64,000 nucleotides of DNA from Limnoperna fortunei (Eukaryota; Mollusca; Bivalvia; Mytilida; Modiolidae). Positions 11,043 to 23,698 of the stretch are shown piece by piece. The position numbers were made by a program, and so were the translations under genes. Each line of letters opens with the position of its first letter. Position 1 is the first letter of the stretch. The DNA is taken from contig OX104118.1 in NCBI GenBank assembly GCA_944474755.1, positions 88,085,860 to 88,149,859 on the forward strand, given 5' to 3'. The notes beneath the pieces were generated by a model that was given only the letters and a program-made list of their open reading frames with translations, did no database searches and was not told the origin of the DNA.

Positions 11043-12765
11043 ATTGTTTATAACTATCCATTGTACTGACAGGACCCTGTATGACATGTGCATGTCCCCG
11101 TTGTTCATAACTATCAATTGTGCCATGTGGACCCTGTATTAGACATGTGGTTGTCTCCCTGGTTCATAACTATCCATTGTACTGTGTGGACCCTGTATTA
11201 GACATGTGGTTGTCTCCCTTGTTCATAACTATCCATTGTACTGTGTGGACCCTGTATTAGACATGTGGTTGTCTCCCTTGTTCATAACTATCCATTGTAC
11301 TGTGTGGACCCTGTATTAGACATGTGGTTGTCTCCCTTGTTCATAACTATCCATTGTACTGTGTGGACCCTGTATTAGACATGTGGTTGTCTCCCTTGTT
11401 CATAACTATCCATTGTGCTGTGTGGACCCTGTATTAGACATGTGGTTGTCTCCCTTGTTCATAACTATCTATTGTACTGTGTGGACCCTGTATTAGACAT
11501 GTGGTTGTCACCCTTGTTCATAACTATCCATTGTACTGTGTGGACCCTGTATTAGACATGTGGTTGTCTCCCTTGTTCATAACTATCCATTGTACTATGT
11601 GGACCCTGTATTAGACATGTGGTTGTCACCCTTGTTCATAACTATCCATTGTACTGTGTGGACCCTGTATTAGACATGTGGTTGTCTCCCTTGTTCATAA
11701 CTATCCATTGTACTGTGTGGACCCTGTATTAGACATGTGGTTGTCTCCCTTGTTCATAACTATCCATTGTACTGTGTGGACCCTGTATTAGACATGTGCC
11801 TGTCTCCCTTGTTCATAACTATCTATTGTACTGTGTGGACCCTGTATTAGACATGTGGGTGTCTCCTTGTTCATAACTATCCATTGTACTTTGTGGACTC
11901 TGTATTAGACATGTGCTTGTCTCCCTTGTTCATAACTATCTATTGTACTGTGTGGACCCTGTATTAGACATGTGCCTGTCTCCCTTGTTCATAACTATCT
12001 ATTGTACTGTGTGGACCCTGTATTAGACATGTGCTTGTCTCCCTTGTTCATAACTATCCATTGTACTTTGTGGACTCTGTATTAGACATGTGCCTGTCTC
12101 CCTTGTTCATAACTATCCATTGTGCCATGTGGACCCTGTATTAGACATGTGGTTGTCTCCCTTGTTCATAACTATCCATTGTACTGTGTGGACCCTGTAT
12201 TAGACATGTGGTTGTCTCCCTTGTTTATAACTATCCATTGTACTGTGTGGACCCTGTATTAGACATGTGGTTGTCTCCCTTGTTCATAACTATCCATTGT
12301 ACTGTGTGGACTCTGTATTAGACATGTGGTTGTCTCCCTTGTTCATAACTATCCCTTGTACTGTGTGGACCCTGTATTAGACATGTGCCTGTCTCCCTTG
12401 TTCATAACTATCCATTGTACTGTGTGGACCCTGTATTAGACATATGGTTGTCTCCCTTGTTCATAACTATCCATTGTACTGTGTGGACCCTGTATTAGAC
12501 ATGTGGTTGTCTCCCTTGTTCATAACTATCCATTGTACTGTGTGGACCCTGTATTAGACATGTGGTTGTCTCCCTTGTTCATAACTATCCATTGTGCTGT
12601 GTGGACCCTGTATTAGACATGTGGTTGTCTCCCTTGTTCATGACTATCCATTGTACCATGTGGACCCTGTATTAGACATGTGCTTGTCCCCCCCCCCCCC
12701 CTGTTCATGACTATCCTTTGTCCTATGTGGACCCTGTATTGAACATGTGCTTGTCCCCTAAGGTA
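11043..12765. repeat. minisatellite, 59-bp unit, about 29 copies
   Basis: The unit reads TTCATAACTATCCATTG then TACTGTGTGGACCCTG then TATTAGACATGTGGTTG then TCTCCC. Successive copies shift by one base per 60-base line, giving a 59-bp period. Most copies differ by 0-3 bases; the first and last are more diverged. A C12 run replaces CCC near the right end (about 12690). No gene lies inside. Confidence 0.93.
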
Positions 12766-13909
12766 CAAAATCCAGGGCCTAAAAATATAGTTAGGTGCAC
12801 AACTTTTTCAGCACAAATGTATTTCAACTTATATAATCATATTTCGATTATACATGTACTACATGCACAGTATATGTACGTGAATTCAGAAGGCATTGTC
12901 TTGTTTTAATTATGTTATTTGGGTATTTTAGTCAGTTTAGATTAATTAAAGAATTAACAGGCAGACACTAAGGCGAATGACAGTATTTGAACAGATTATG
13001 AAGCAACGGGGTGTTTATCAGCCATCTAACCACCCCCTTCTCTGAACAAAAAACTCCAAGGTATCAATCTGGAAATGCTACATTTTTATCTACCTGATTT
13101 GTGACACAAAAATAAAAAATGCCAAAGGTGCTAACAATAGATATAATAAATATACAGATGTATCATTGACAATGTATAGAGTGCATTTTTACTTTTCAGC
13201 TCACCTGACCCGAAGGGTATGTGAGCTATTGCAATCACTGGGCTTCGGTTGTCATCAACTTTCTTTAAAAAATCTTCCTTTCCAAAACGAATGAAACGAT
13301 TGCTGTGTAACTTTGCACATATCACAGGTTCTCCCCGGGAATTTTGGAAAGCACTGTGGTGGCATGTTTTGCAAAGGGTCCAATTTTGCATCTTGTGTTA
13401 TACGTTTCGTGCATCACATGCATTTTTGTGTTTGTGTTATCTCTGACAGAGGAGTCACTTTGTTGAATTTAATACATGCCATACATGAGATAGTATTAAT
13501 ATTTTTTCTGAATTTGTGTTTGTGTAAAATTATTGGCATACATTACACATGATAACAGATATAAATACAAAGCTTCTATTAACATTGGCACTAATAATAA
13601 TTACACTAAAGCTACACCAGCAATGTGCCATGTACACACATTTTGTATTAGGCCAACATTTTTTTATTGTTTGTTTTACGGGATTTTTTTCAAATTGAGT
13701 CGGGGGCAAAATAAAAATAAAATCCACTTTTTGGTAGAGTCGACAAAAAAAATTAAAATAAAATTTAAAATCGGTCAGAATATTTTTATTTTTTGAAAAA
13801 CTTATTTTTGAGAAATTTATTGACATAAGTTCAGTTAGTATAAACATCCATGATTAAAATATTCATTTTATATCATATATCAAAGAATAAATCTAAATGA
13901 TTTTTTTTA
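12766..13909. other. gene-free DNA with a common-repeat-like segment
   Basis: No gene. Around 13190-13400 the minus strand encodes an IAIAHIPFGSGELKS-like string that I recall from many unrelated bivalve sequences; I take it as a dispersed repeat, not a protein. The overlapping frames at 13530-13847 on both strands are chance AT-rich frames. Confidence 0.4.
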
Positions 13910-14112
13910 TTATGAAGTTCTTGTACCTGTGCTGCTTTATGTATTTTGTTTTAACATGTATGTATGTACATTTTAATATTGTGTCTCTGTTGTTGTCTAT
14001 GTACATGATGTATGTATGTCGGTTTTAAAAGCTCTGTAGCGCTTGTGTTTACTGTTTTGATACACCGACTTTAAATAAAGCTTTTTGTCTTTTGTCTTTG
14101 TCTTTGTCTTGT
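13910..14112 (+). mobile_element. LINE 3' end fragment with TTTGTC microsatellite tail
   Basis: The segment ends TTTAAATAAAGCTTTTTGTC followed by TTTTGTC/TTTGTC repeats. AATAAAG plus a short simple repeat is the usual 3' terminus of CR1/RTE-type LINEs, so this is probably a 5'-truncated LINE tail on the plus strand. There is no coding part. Confidence 0.45.
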
Positions 14113-14547
14113 ATACATCATAATATTTCTAACAATTTGTTATGAACATGTCATGTTTATCTGAGCAAAATTTTCAAAGAGAATAGATAAACTAACATAA
14201 CATTAAACCCAGAAATAATTCTTCTGTTCAGCACACTTCCACTTGGACAAAGTTGTGCTCATCAAAATTGCTTCATAGGACACCCATCTACAGAACTTTT
14301 CATGATGTCAATAATTACTATATATCTGTATTCTTTCAAGTGCAGCTCATATGTTTATCAAAGAAAATTGGTAAAATACAATACACTTTGAAAGAACTGA
14401 CATTTGAAGCCAATTAAAAGTGTGTTTTTATCAAACAAATTACGATTTTTCATTATGAACCGTTGTACTTTACTTTTCTTCGTTGTTCACTTCCGGTAAT
14501 TAGTCACATCCGGTTAATAAACAAATGGCACGTAATCCAGTTGAAAG

Positions 14548-15302
14548 GTGTCGGGTCGTTTCGCCCCGATTACCTGTTTGCCCTGAGTCGATTTGCTCGG
14601 GTCGTTTCGCCCTGGGTCTTTTCGCTCCTCTAAATAAAAACAATGTGTATCTGTAAACAATAAAGCGTATTTTGTGTGTTGGACTGGAGCTGATGAACAT
14701 TAATTAATAAAGCGTATTTTCGCAAAATTATGTTCGAACTTTGTGACTGTATAAAAACAGCAATTATAATTTCAGTTGTTAATTACTTTATCAAAATAAT
14801 TCAATTAATTTGTTAATCAGTGTCAAATACCAATTATCATTTTTTAATGTGATGATTAAAAGAAATTAATTATGTTATGAATAAATAAAATTCAATCAAA
14901 TTAAGAAACACCTTTGATCTAGAGCTTTACAGCTTGTGCCATCTTGTCGGTTAATCTTGTGCTGTATCAGTGCGCTTTTTATGCTTTGTATGCTTTGTTG
15001 TTGTTTTTGTTAAACTGACTTAATAAAATAAATATATATATATATAAAATTACTTTTTTTTCTGTACATCTATAATAATTTAGATCCATGATATGTCAAA
15101 GTTCGAAAGAGTAAAAACATGCACTTCAACAAAAAAAGTAAATTATTACAGAAACCATAATACGTAATAGACAATGATCTATCATTATATTTCCTATACA
15201 AAGTACGGGCGAAACGACCCAGGGCGAAACGACTCAGTGCGAACGGGATTCGGGGCGCAACGACCCAGAGGCGAAGGGGATTCGGGGCGAAACGACCCGG
15301 AT
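14548..15302. mobile_element. 755-bp TIR element with 12-bp target duplication
   Basis: The left end carries GGGTCGTTTCGCCCC and the right end its complement, with several further copies of CGTTTCGCCC/GGGCGAAACG clustered inside each end. The element is flanked on both sides by TCCAGTTGAAAG (14536-14547 and 15303-15314), an exact 12-bp duplication, unusually long for a cut-and-paste DNA transposon. The interior is AT-rich and has no transposase, so it is non-autonomous. Superfamily unknown. Confidence 0.85.
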
Positions 15303-15490
15303 TCCAGTTGAAAGACGTAAATCCTTTGAAAAAATGTTAAATACGCATATTGTTTGCTAAATTGATAAATTGGTAGTCTGGGTGAATAATTTGGACCAGA
15401 TCATATGCAAGTATCTACTGTGAACCATCGGGCGACTAATGGAAATAACTGGGCGACTTCGCTTTTGAGGCACCGTAGGGCGACTTCAGG

Positions 15491-15665
15491 TCCCAGTAGG
15501 GGGGTTAGGCTAAAACGCGGAAATGGAAAAACTGGAAACATAAAAACGCATATATTTTTGTTCATAACTTTTTAACGGGTTAACATAGAATACAAATTAT
15601 AAATGCCTCTGGAAGATGTTTAAAAGATCTTTATCTAGAATTATAGTTTAATGCAATTTATTAAT
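15491..15665 (+). repeat. left terminal inverted repeat of the large element
   Basis: It contains CTAAAACGCGGAAAT, GGAAACATAAAAACGCATAT, TTAACGGGTTAACATAGAAT and ATGCCTCTGGAAGAT, each found in inverted orientation at 28890-29055. The outer stretch 15419-15490 has several GGGCGACT-like words related to AGTAGGGCGAC at the right end, but it aligns less well. Confidence 0.75.
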
Positions 15666-16002
15666 ACTGTAAAAAAAAAAGTTTACTGTAAAAAGTTTAA
15701 TAGACAATAGACAATATTTATTTGCATAAACACATTTACATTAAATGGTTATGGCACAAAGAATAAGCTAAAATGTCAATAACCGTTTATACTTTACTTA
15801 CTTTTTACTTTTTCTTTAGAGGTCCTTAATTTAGGCACATATGCCTATCTGACCCGTTTGTGTTTTGTTGCTACCCGCTTCCGGTCTATATATATCGGGC
15901 TCAAACTTGATGCTTAGGCTTTTCCAAGCAATGTTTAATTGACTTTTAAAACTATTAACACTTTTGGCTTCCACAGTACTGGCTGGTAAGCTGTTCCAAT
16001 AG

Positions 16003-16929
16003 TTAACTATCCTTTGGAAGAAAGTTTGTTGTCTCTTTTTTTGTCCTTGAATGTTTTTCTAGGAGTTTCATTTTATGCCCTCTAGTGTTGATGCTATTGG
16101 TGTTCAAAGGTAACATATTGCCTATCTCTACTTTGTCAATATTGTATAGAATTTTGTAAGTCTTGATCATATCAGCTCTGACTCGCCGATATTGTAGTGA
16201 CGTTAAACCAAGCTTTCTGAGCCTGTCACTATAACTTATTAAATGTTCAATGCTTTTTACCAGGCGTGTAGCTCTTCTTTGGACTGATTCTATAAGTATG
16301 ACCTTCTTTTTATTTGCAACTGACCAGACTGTGCTTGCATACTCTAGATGTGGTCTGACCAGGCTTTTGTATAGGGTTATAAACATTTCACTATCCAAAT
16401 ATTTAAAGGATCTTTTAATTATACCCAGCTTCTGATTTGCCTTATTTACTTGGCTCTGTATATGCTCCTCAAAGTTGAGATTTTCATCTATAATCACACC
16501 TAGGTCCTTTTCTGATGTTGTCCTGTCTATCATTTGGTCTTCCATATGATATCTAAAGTCGCTGATTGCACCGAGGTGCATATGTTTACATTTGCTCTTG
16601 TTAAATTTTAGTAGCCATTTGTCTGACCAGTTTGTTAATTTATTGATGTCATTTTGCAGACTTTGACTTTCTTCCTCGTTGGTGACTGTTGCATATACTT
16701 TAGTGTCGTCTGCAAAGAGTTTAACCATATTTTCAAGTGCATCTGGTAGGTCATTAATATAGATGGTGAAGAGATCTAGAATAGGACCTAGAACACATCC
16801 TTGTGGTATTCCACTGGTAACTTCTTGCCATTTGGAGCTTTTGCCGTTAAGCGTGACCCTTTGTTTTCTGTCATACAGAAAATCTTCCACCCAGTTTAAT
16901 AAATCCCCTGTTATACCATAGCCTCTCAA
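16003..16929 (-). pseudogene. LINE RT C-terminal half (FADD box)
   Basis: It contains VTSGIPQGCVLGP (motif B), KLFADDTKVYATV (catalytic motif C as FADD), WLLKFNKSKCKHMHLG, EKDLGVIIDENLNFEEHI, LVRPHLEYASTVWS and the RRATRLVKSIEHLSY-type segment with RLRKLGLTSLQYRR. The frame is intact over 308 codons but lacks motif A, which is in the next frame upstream. Confidence 0.88.
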
Positions 16930-16930
16930 T

Positions 16931-17830
16931 TTATGTACCAGCCTCTGCCCTCATATGTGGCATGGTGTCAAATGCCTTCTGAAAATCTACATAAATACAG
17001 TCAATAGGTTTTCTATGTTCTAGTTCTTCTGACCATTTTTCCATGACCTCAATGAGTTGTGTAATACATGAGCGCCCCTTCCTAAAGCCATGCTGATGAC
17101 TGGAGTATAGTTGGTTTGTTTCCATGTATTCCATTAGGGCGTCCCTAATTAATCTTTCCAACAATTTATATAATGTTGATGTTAGGCTAATAGGTCTATA
17201 GTTGTCTACTTTATTTTTTGGGCCTTTTTTATGGAAGGGAGTTATGTTTGCCATTTTCCATGCTTCAGGTAATTCGCCTTTGTCTAATGATTGCTGCAAT
17301 ATAGTTGTGACTGGTTTTTTTATACTATTTGCTGTTTCCTTAAGTAGTTTTGGGTGTAATTTGTCGGGGCCTTGGGATTTGTTTTCATTTATTGACGCTA
17401 GGAGTTTGCCTACTGTTAGGTCTGTTCTTTTTTTAAATTCAGGAAGATCAATAGTGTTTGATTCTTTAGTGAAGACAATTTGAAAAAATGTTTTGAAGAG
17501 TTCTGCTTTTTCTGTATTGTCAGTTTTGATTGCGCCATCTTCATCTATTATGCAGTTAATATTATCTTTGATTTTTGTTTTAGATTTGACAAATCTCCAA
17601 AAGAGCTTGGGGTTGTCCTTACTTTTTTTACATATGTCCCTTTCGTAGTCTTGTTGTGCTTTTCTTACTTTTGTGTTAGCATCGGTTCTTGCTTGTATAT
17701 AATTTTCATAATTTTGGGGCGACCTACAGTGTATGTATTTCTTCCACTTCTTTCTTTTGGTTTGTACTGCGGTAAAAGCCTCTTTGTTCATCCAAGGAGT
17801 ATCATAGTATTTAGGTCCAGATTTGTGCAC
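16931..17830 (-). pseudogene. LINE linker and RT N-terminal half
   Basis: The frame holds the basic linker (KRKKWKKYIHCRS), FWRFVKSKTK, ENKSQGPDKLHPKLLKE, FHKKGPKNKVDNYRPISLTS, HGFRKGRSCITQL and catalytic motif A YVDFQKAFDTMPH. It ends abruptly after motif A. The next frame resumes with RGYGITGDLLNW; comparison of the two frames suggests a small insertion of about 4 bp near 16945 (an AGGGCAGAGG string) that shifted the frame. Confidence 0.85.
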
Positions 17831-17837
17831 TGGTATG

Positions 17838-18611
17838 TTATCTTGACAAGCACTTTAGTTTATCGACAAATCTTTTCCAAGAACTATTTATACTTTCCCA
17901 GTCTATATCATTTAGTACTTTGTTGACTGCTTCGTAGTCTCCCTTATAAAACTTCATCTTCTCCTCAAATTTTACATTATTTACATAATTTGTCTTTAAA
18001 TAAAACTCTAAAATTTCATGGTCACTGTTACCAAGAGGTGCTGAATGTTGTCTATCATTTCCTCTGAATCTTGTTGGTTTATTAACGTGTTGATGTAGGT
18101 ATGTGTCTCTGTAAAGTTCTAGAAATTTATAGGTTATACTGTTTGTGCTAAGTTGTGTTGATTGGTTTGTCCAGTTAATGTTCCTAAAATTAAAATCCCC
18201 AATGTGCAGTATAGCATTAAATTTAATATTTTTATAGTGTGATGTCTTTAATATTTTGTTAAGTCTTCTAAACACTGAGCTGTTAGTATTATGGCTTCTA
18301 TATATACAGGAAATTAGGATATGACTACTGTCCTCCATTTTAATGCCTACGCCAACTGTTTCAATCATTGTAGTTTCATATGTATCTAATTGGAACGATT
18401 TAAATGTGTCTTTTATGTATATGATACTACCCCTGCATGTACAATTCTTATTGGCTGGATGGTACATAGTGTATGCAGTGATTAATATATCTGGGTCAGT
18501 ATACTCGAGTTCTTGGTTTTTTGGGAACACTTCAGTGACAGCAATGATATCATATTTTTGGTTTTTTATATGGGTTTTAGTTGGCCCATTTTTGGGAAGG
18601 TTGCGTAGCAA
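17838..18611 (-). pseudogene. LINE endonuclease domain with internal deletion
   Basis: APE-type endonuclease landmarks are present: YDIIAVTEVFPKN, IGDFNFRNINW and LGNSDHEILEF (the SDH box). Between RFRGNDRQHSA and PLGNSDH the usual stretch of about 20-25 residues with the D-x-V/I-x-TN motif is absent, pointing to an internal deletion. The frame ends a few bases before the linker frame at 17830, so one more shift is present. Confidence 0.8.
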
Positions 18612-18630
18612 ACTTTCCCCTTGCTAACGC

Positions 18631-20865
18631 TCAGATACATAGAAACTACTGCGACCGGCGTGTAATAAAACCTTACGCTCGTAAAATATAGGTCAAATTG
18701 GAGGAATCAATCAATTACATGAATCGGTGCACCACATTTATCTTGAACAACTTTACTATACATGTCCTTTCGTATTATGTCTCATTTACTGTATAACTGA
18801 TAACTAGTATTACCATTTAAACTAATATTCCATGTTCATCCGCGAGAGACAGACTCGTTACACTTTTTGGTTTTGGAAATCAACACGATATTTGACAATC
18901 CTCGCGATAGCTGTTCACTGAACCGACAAATGTAGTACTGACATTGGCATCTCTTGTAATATTTGACGACGATATTATGATTGAAGTGATTTAATGATTA
19001 TTTTGTGCGATCATGTGGTCGTCGTTTCATACGGTTTTGATTTCTATTTTTTACTTGTTTGATTAAAATGAAAATCAACACAAAAGTGTGTGGTTTGTCG
19101 ATGTACAGATTTGCAGAGCGGCGCCATCTATACAAATTTTTAATGTTGGGAGAATGACATGTAGAAGTTTCGTAAATAAAATACAAGTAGTTAAATTAAA
19201 TATAATAATTTCCAGCTAATAAAAATATATTGAAAAAGATATTTTAGTGTTTGTGACACAATAATAGTAAATGGATTATTCGACATCGGTGATCAATTGA
19301 ACTCACCATGTCACTACATTATTCCGTATAAGCTGACACAATTTGTTTCCAGTCCTTTTGATTAACTTTTATAATTGCTGAACCATTAATATTTCTCGTT
19401 ACACGAGTCGAGATTGGTCAACACTCATCGTAACAAGCCAAAAATTGTCCGTGTATGTTTACCTCACGAAATTGCCATCGTTTCAGACGATGTTGCATTT
19501 TTAGGCTTTAAGTATCTAATTAAACGAAAGTCAAAACGATATATTTTTCTTCATTTTATGTGTTCCTTAAAACAAAGGAAGATGTGATCAAGTCAGTGTG
19601 TTTTAGCTTAAGTTTTTTGAGTGACAAACAAGAAAACTTTTGATGCAAAGCATCAGTTCGCCGCCGATTTATTCTACATTCTGCACGCGTTTGTCAAAGT
19701 GATTTCTAAAAACAAAGCACTTGAACTTATTCCCCATAAGTTTCTATGTAAAGCTTAGCCCTGCTGTTGTGGCTAGTTTCAATTGCCAATTTCGAAATTT
19801 GTGCACATGTAATCTTTAGCCATATATTAAATCGTAAATATACTTGAATTAAAACTAATATTCACGTGGTTCAATTAAATTATTGACAAAATATTTCTTT
19901 ATTGAATCTTACAAATATCGGCCTACTCCGGAATTGTCTACGTGAAATAGCCTTTTATTCTGGTTTCCGATTTTCAGAGCTACGCTTGTCGATAGAGCTA
20001 TCAACGAAAGACTTAATACCAGGATAAAAAATGGTCTCCCTCTATTATTAACTTCCGTAAATAGAATACTAAAAAAAGTTATTATTACATAAAACTTTGA
20101 TATCACAAAAGCAATTTTGAAGTCGAACCTCATATACTATCTTTATTTTTCACTCAAGTTAAATAATTAACATTCTTGTAGCAAAATTCTGTTCATTTAT
20201 GGTAACTAAGCGTACTTAAAAATATGTTCTCCTTTATCCATCGTTAGCAACGAAAGTGAATACAAATATATCAGGGCGGCGATAATAAAACCTCTTAGCG
20301 TGTATGGTCGATCTTTTGTTCCTTATGTAGATCCAAAAAGGTGCAAATTGAAAGCAGCAATTATTTTTTAACATTTCTTCAGCGTTTTGAAATGCTGTTT
20401 TTAATTTGATAGAGCGATTTTCCAAGGTAAATTTTGACCAAAATTAGAACGGGTGTAATTGGAGCAAGCGATTATTGTCCATTTGAAAACCTTGGGGTTT
20501 TAGCGCGAATACCATAGAACGTCACGAAAGTTGGCGATTTTTTGTAAACATTGTAAAACACTTGGCTGAGACATCAAGTGTCAGATTGCGTAGCAAAAGT
20601 CAAGTACATGTAAACAACAAGCATAGTATGGAATATGTACAGTGGAGATTTTTGTTATTGGATTTTTGTAATAAAAAGTTACAATATCGCATATTGAATA
20701 TTAATTTTTTTAAATGCAAGCAGAAAAGCACTCCATGTGATTGTGTCTTTTAGTATAAGCTATAAACACACTGTTTAAATTTAAAACAAATTAGTTGACA
20801 TGCATTCTGATTATAAAGATCTTGCCCCATACAGTCTTACAATTTTGTGTTTGTTTGAATTCGGG
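18631..20865. other. gene-free interior of the large transposon
   Basis: About 2.2 kb with no supportable coding sequence or recognised repeat. Small frames such as 19909-20133 have no domain. Confidence 0.45.
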
Positions 20866-21003
20866 GGATTTATAGAAAATGATTTACATGCGCTTTTGAA
20901 TAATACTGGGTCGATCTTGTTATAGTGTGTGGGACTCGATATAACAAAATCGACCCAGTATCATTCGAAAGCACATGTAAATCGATTTGCACAGATCCCT
21001 GTG
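20866..21003. mobile_element. diverged palindromic copy of the CACAGGGGCACGT foldback family
   Basis: The two halves, GATTTACATGCGCTTT..AATACTGGGTCGATCTTG and its complement AACAAAATCGACCCAGTATCATT.., form a palindrome of about 130 bp. They match the subterminal sequence of the foldbacks at 3754-4520 (GATTTACTTGCGCTTTCGATTGATACTGGGTCGG) with many substitutions. An older family member; no target duplication recognised. Confidence 0.7.
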
Positions 21004-21008
21004 TTGTA

Positions 21009-21217
21009 ATTGTTTGATGCCACTTTCAGCGATTTTTCAACTATATTTGGGCGTCCTGTTTTTATTGGAGGAGAAAGCCCGATTGTAGGAGTCTTTTAAT
21101 AATTGTCAATCAAGATTGAAGTTGAGCACACCCTGGCAGCAATAAGATTCAAACAAGTGCTGACAGGCATTCGATCAATAGTAGATGAATACTACCTTAA
21201 CCACTCGGCAACTGAAT
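21009..21217 (-). mobile_element. degenerate SINE copy
   Basis: It is related to the SINE at 8617-8887: GCCACTTTCAGCGATTTTTCA, TTTTTATTGGAGGAG, AATTGTCAATCAAGATTGAAG and, at the head, CCTTAACCACTCGGCAACTG, a decayed complement of the A box. The orientation is the same (head at the right). The B box is barely recognisable. Confidence 0.7.
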
Positions 21218-21299
21218 CACTGGAGTATTACAGAAATAAACAAGTGTGGACTGTGAGCACGCTCACAAATGGATACCCCCGCTCCGCTTCAAGTCCAAT

Positions 21300-21500
21300 T
21301 ATCTCCCCTGAATAATATCAGACAGCGACGAAAATTCTGTATGCACATCTACATACATGTATGATGTACTTCCTTCATGTAAAGTTTCATCAAAATCTAT
21401 CAAACGGTTTAGGAGGAGAAGCGCTTACAAGGGATGTGGACAGACAGACAGGGTGATTCCTATATACACCCCCAAACAAGTTTTCGGGGGGTATAATTAT
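21300..21500. repeat. dispersed repeat fragment ending in a CCCCCAAA/GGGGGG hairpin
   Basis: The segment includes AAGTTTCATCAAAATCTATC, AAACGGTTTAGGAGGAGAAG, GACAGACAGACAGG and a terminal hairpin (TATACACCCCC.. with GGGGGGTATA). I recall similar non-coding strings as common in mollusc genomes, but cannot name the family. Confidence 0.35.
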
Positions 21501-22323
21501 TTTAGTTTTGAATGTTTTAGAAGCTTATGCCATCACTTACATTTATAGGGAGACATATATGTACATGTATTTGATGCAAGTTATATTCCAACCATATAAC
21601 AGGTGCAATTTTTATGTCTGAAATGGGCAGCAGCAATTTTTTAATTTATTAATATATTTATGATAGAAACATCTTCAATTGTATCGTTGCACTGAATGGA
21701 TTTTGATACAATTTTGATGGGCTCTTTGACACATAGTGCTATTGTACACCTGATATTTTATATTTTGATTGGAATGATATTTAGGATTTCCCATAGCAAA
21801 CATTGACTAGCCATTCTGTGATGTAGGGGATACCTATCTCTTATCTACAACTACTTGCATCACTGAGTGGGATTTGATAAAACTTTTGCAGAATTCTTTG
21901 TCATATGGTGGAATTGTGCACCTGGTATTTACAGTTTGAGCAAAACGTATTTTTGGAGTTTCCAACAGCAAAGCCCTGGACATTGCCATTCAAGACATAG
22001 GGGAGCTGGGGCTATCAATTATGAGGATTGCAAAGATTTTTCTTGTCTTTTTAATTAATATCTAATATGTTTCTAAATTTACCCGATTTATTTTATATTG
22101 GTTTTTTTTTATTGCCTGTCAAACATGAGGCAGGAATCTCATTTCATACTTTCAAAGCAACCTTTCCTTCGGTGCAGTCTGCACTTTGATATTAAAAACA
22201 CCATCTGCATAAGTGTACATGACAGATAGTCTTGCATTATCTACAGTGCAGTTTAAAAATCTAAAACATTATAATTAAATATATCAATATTAACATGACA
22301 TGACAGCGGTACTAATTTATTTA
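21501..22323. other. gene-free DNA
   Basis: Nothing supportable. Two related segments (around 21700-21860 and 21860-22020) share TGCAACTGA..GGATTTTGATAA-like and CCTGGTATTT-like strings, perhaps an old duplication. Confidence 0.35.
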
Positions 22324-22595
22324 TTATACTTTTAATTGTGGTTTTCTCATTTGCCAGCATTCTTGTAGAAATTTAATAAAAGTTTTAATAATTGGGTAGG
22401 AATTGTTATTTAGAAGAAATTTAATTTCTTTCATTGTTAGAGTATGAGGAAACGGTTGTTCTAGTAGATTTTTAAGTTTTTCAATAAGGTTATTTCTTGG
22501 ATTGTTGTAATGAGGACAAGTTGATGAAATATAAACATTACAAAACATATATACATGTATGAAATACAATATAAATATATATTCTAAGTTTTTTG

Positions 22596-23273
22596 TTAAT
22601 ATATCGTATAAAAATACAAAGATTTTTTTATAATTTGGTTGTTGTTTGATGAGAACAATTGGTAAAATTCTACTGTGTTTGCGTGCTTTTGATAAATATA
22701 GGGAAGCAATTGACGTCTTTCCTTTCTGAAAAAATTACAAGAATGTACATAGTGGAACTCATCACCCACATCGGATTTATCACAAAGCTGGCACATATCT
22801 AGAGACATTGTGCCATATCTTCCCAATTCCACCGGTAGTTGGTGGTTTCCACATCTTAATTTACAAAAAATAATTGCTAGATTAGACGGAAGAAAATTAA
22901 AATAGTTCTCAAATTTCAAATCAGTCTTAAAAATTCTATAGCACAACCCTTTAGATGAAAAATTGATATCGGCATTCCAATTTTGTCTATATTGGTCCTT
23001 CAATTTTTGCTCTAAGGACAAAACTATCCATTCGCTGGAACAATTATCGGGATATCGCCATACATTTGACATACCACAACTGTCAAAAATATTTTTTATA
23101 AATGATAACCACTTGTTCTCATACCCATAATCATTACAATAAACATATAGAAGTTTGTACATAATAGAGGATATTTTATTGCCTGCATGATCATTAAATT
23201 TTAACCAAAATTTGACCATTCGTAGTTTTAAAGTATTAGAAATTGGAAATTTGCCCAATTCTCCATATACCAT
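22596..23273 (-). pseudogene. LINE ORF2 C-terminal region with Cys/His segment
   Basis: This 225-codon frame includes LRCGNHQLPVELGRY followed by DMCQLCDKSDVGDEFHY and VHSCNFF, a C-x2-C..H..C arrangement found at the C-terminus of many invertebrate LINE ORF2 proteins. There is no catalytic RT motif here. It is in a different frame from the YADD-containing piece at 23699-24007. Confidence 0.7.
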
Positions 23274-23698
23274 GAAATTAGGTGTACTTTGTTTTAACGC
23301 AAAATGTGTTTACAATAATATAAGTGAACTCTTTCAATCAAATCTAGATTTTCAAATCCACATATTTCAGCCCCATAAAGTAATTGGGCAAAATTGCTTT
23401 ATCAAACATTTCAATTTGACATTTAATTGATAAGTGTAATGGAAAAGATTGCTTTAATAGCTTGCTCTCTCAAATATTTTCTTGTGGCTAAAAAGATCCA
23501 TTTCTAGAAAAAATAATTCCTAAGTATTTATAGTTTTTGACAATCTCAATTTCTTCGTTGTTAATAAAAAACCTATCAGAGTTTGAAATTCTGTTAATAC
23601 CATAACTTTAGTTTTTTCAACATTAATCTTCAATTTCCATTTTTCACAGAAATGGAAAAATTATCAAGTAGATTTTGCAAGTCCATATTTGATTATGA

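Larger units (their letters stand above)
15700..18630 (-). mobile_element. second LINE (Jockey/CR1-like), 5'-truncated and broken
   Basis: Minus-strand endonuclease, linker and RT follow one another with frame breaks between 17838 and 17830 and near 16930. The 3' end near 15700-15725 carries short TTGTCTA repeats on the minus strand, a typical LINE tail. It lies just inside the left TIR of the large DNA transposon, so it inserted after that element. It differs in sequence from the first LINE at 3.4-10.5 kb. Confidence 0.8.

Noticed and set aside
13131..13391. 86-codon frame with IAIAHIPFGSGELKS
   Set aside because: The string appears to belong to a dispersed non-coding repeat; no domain or gene context supports a protein.
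22324..22569. 81-codon minus-strand frame next to the third LINE
   Set aside because: I could not connect it to the LINE ORF2 or to any family; composition is that of AT-rich chance frames.
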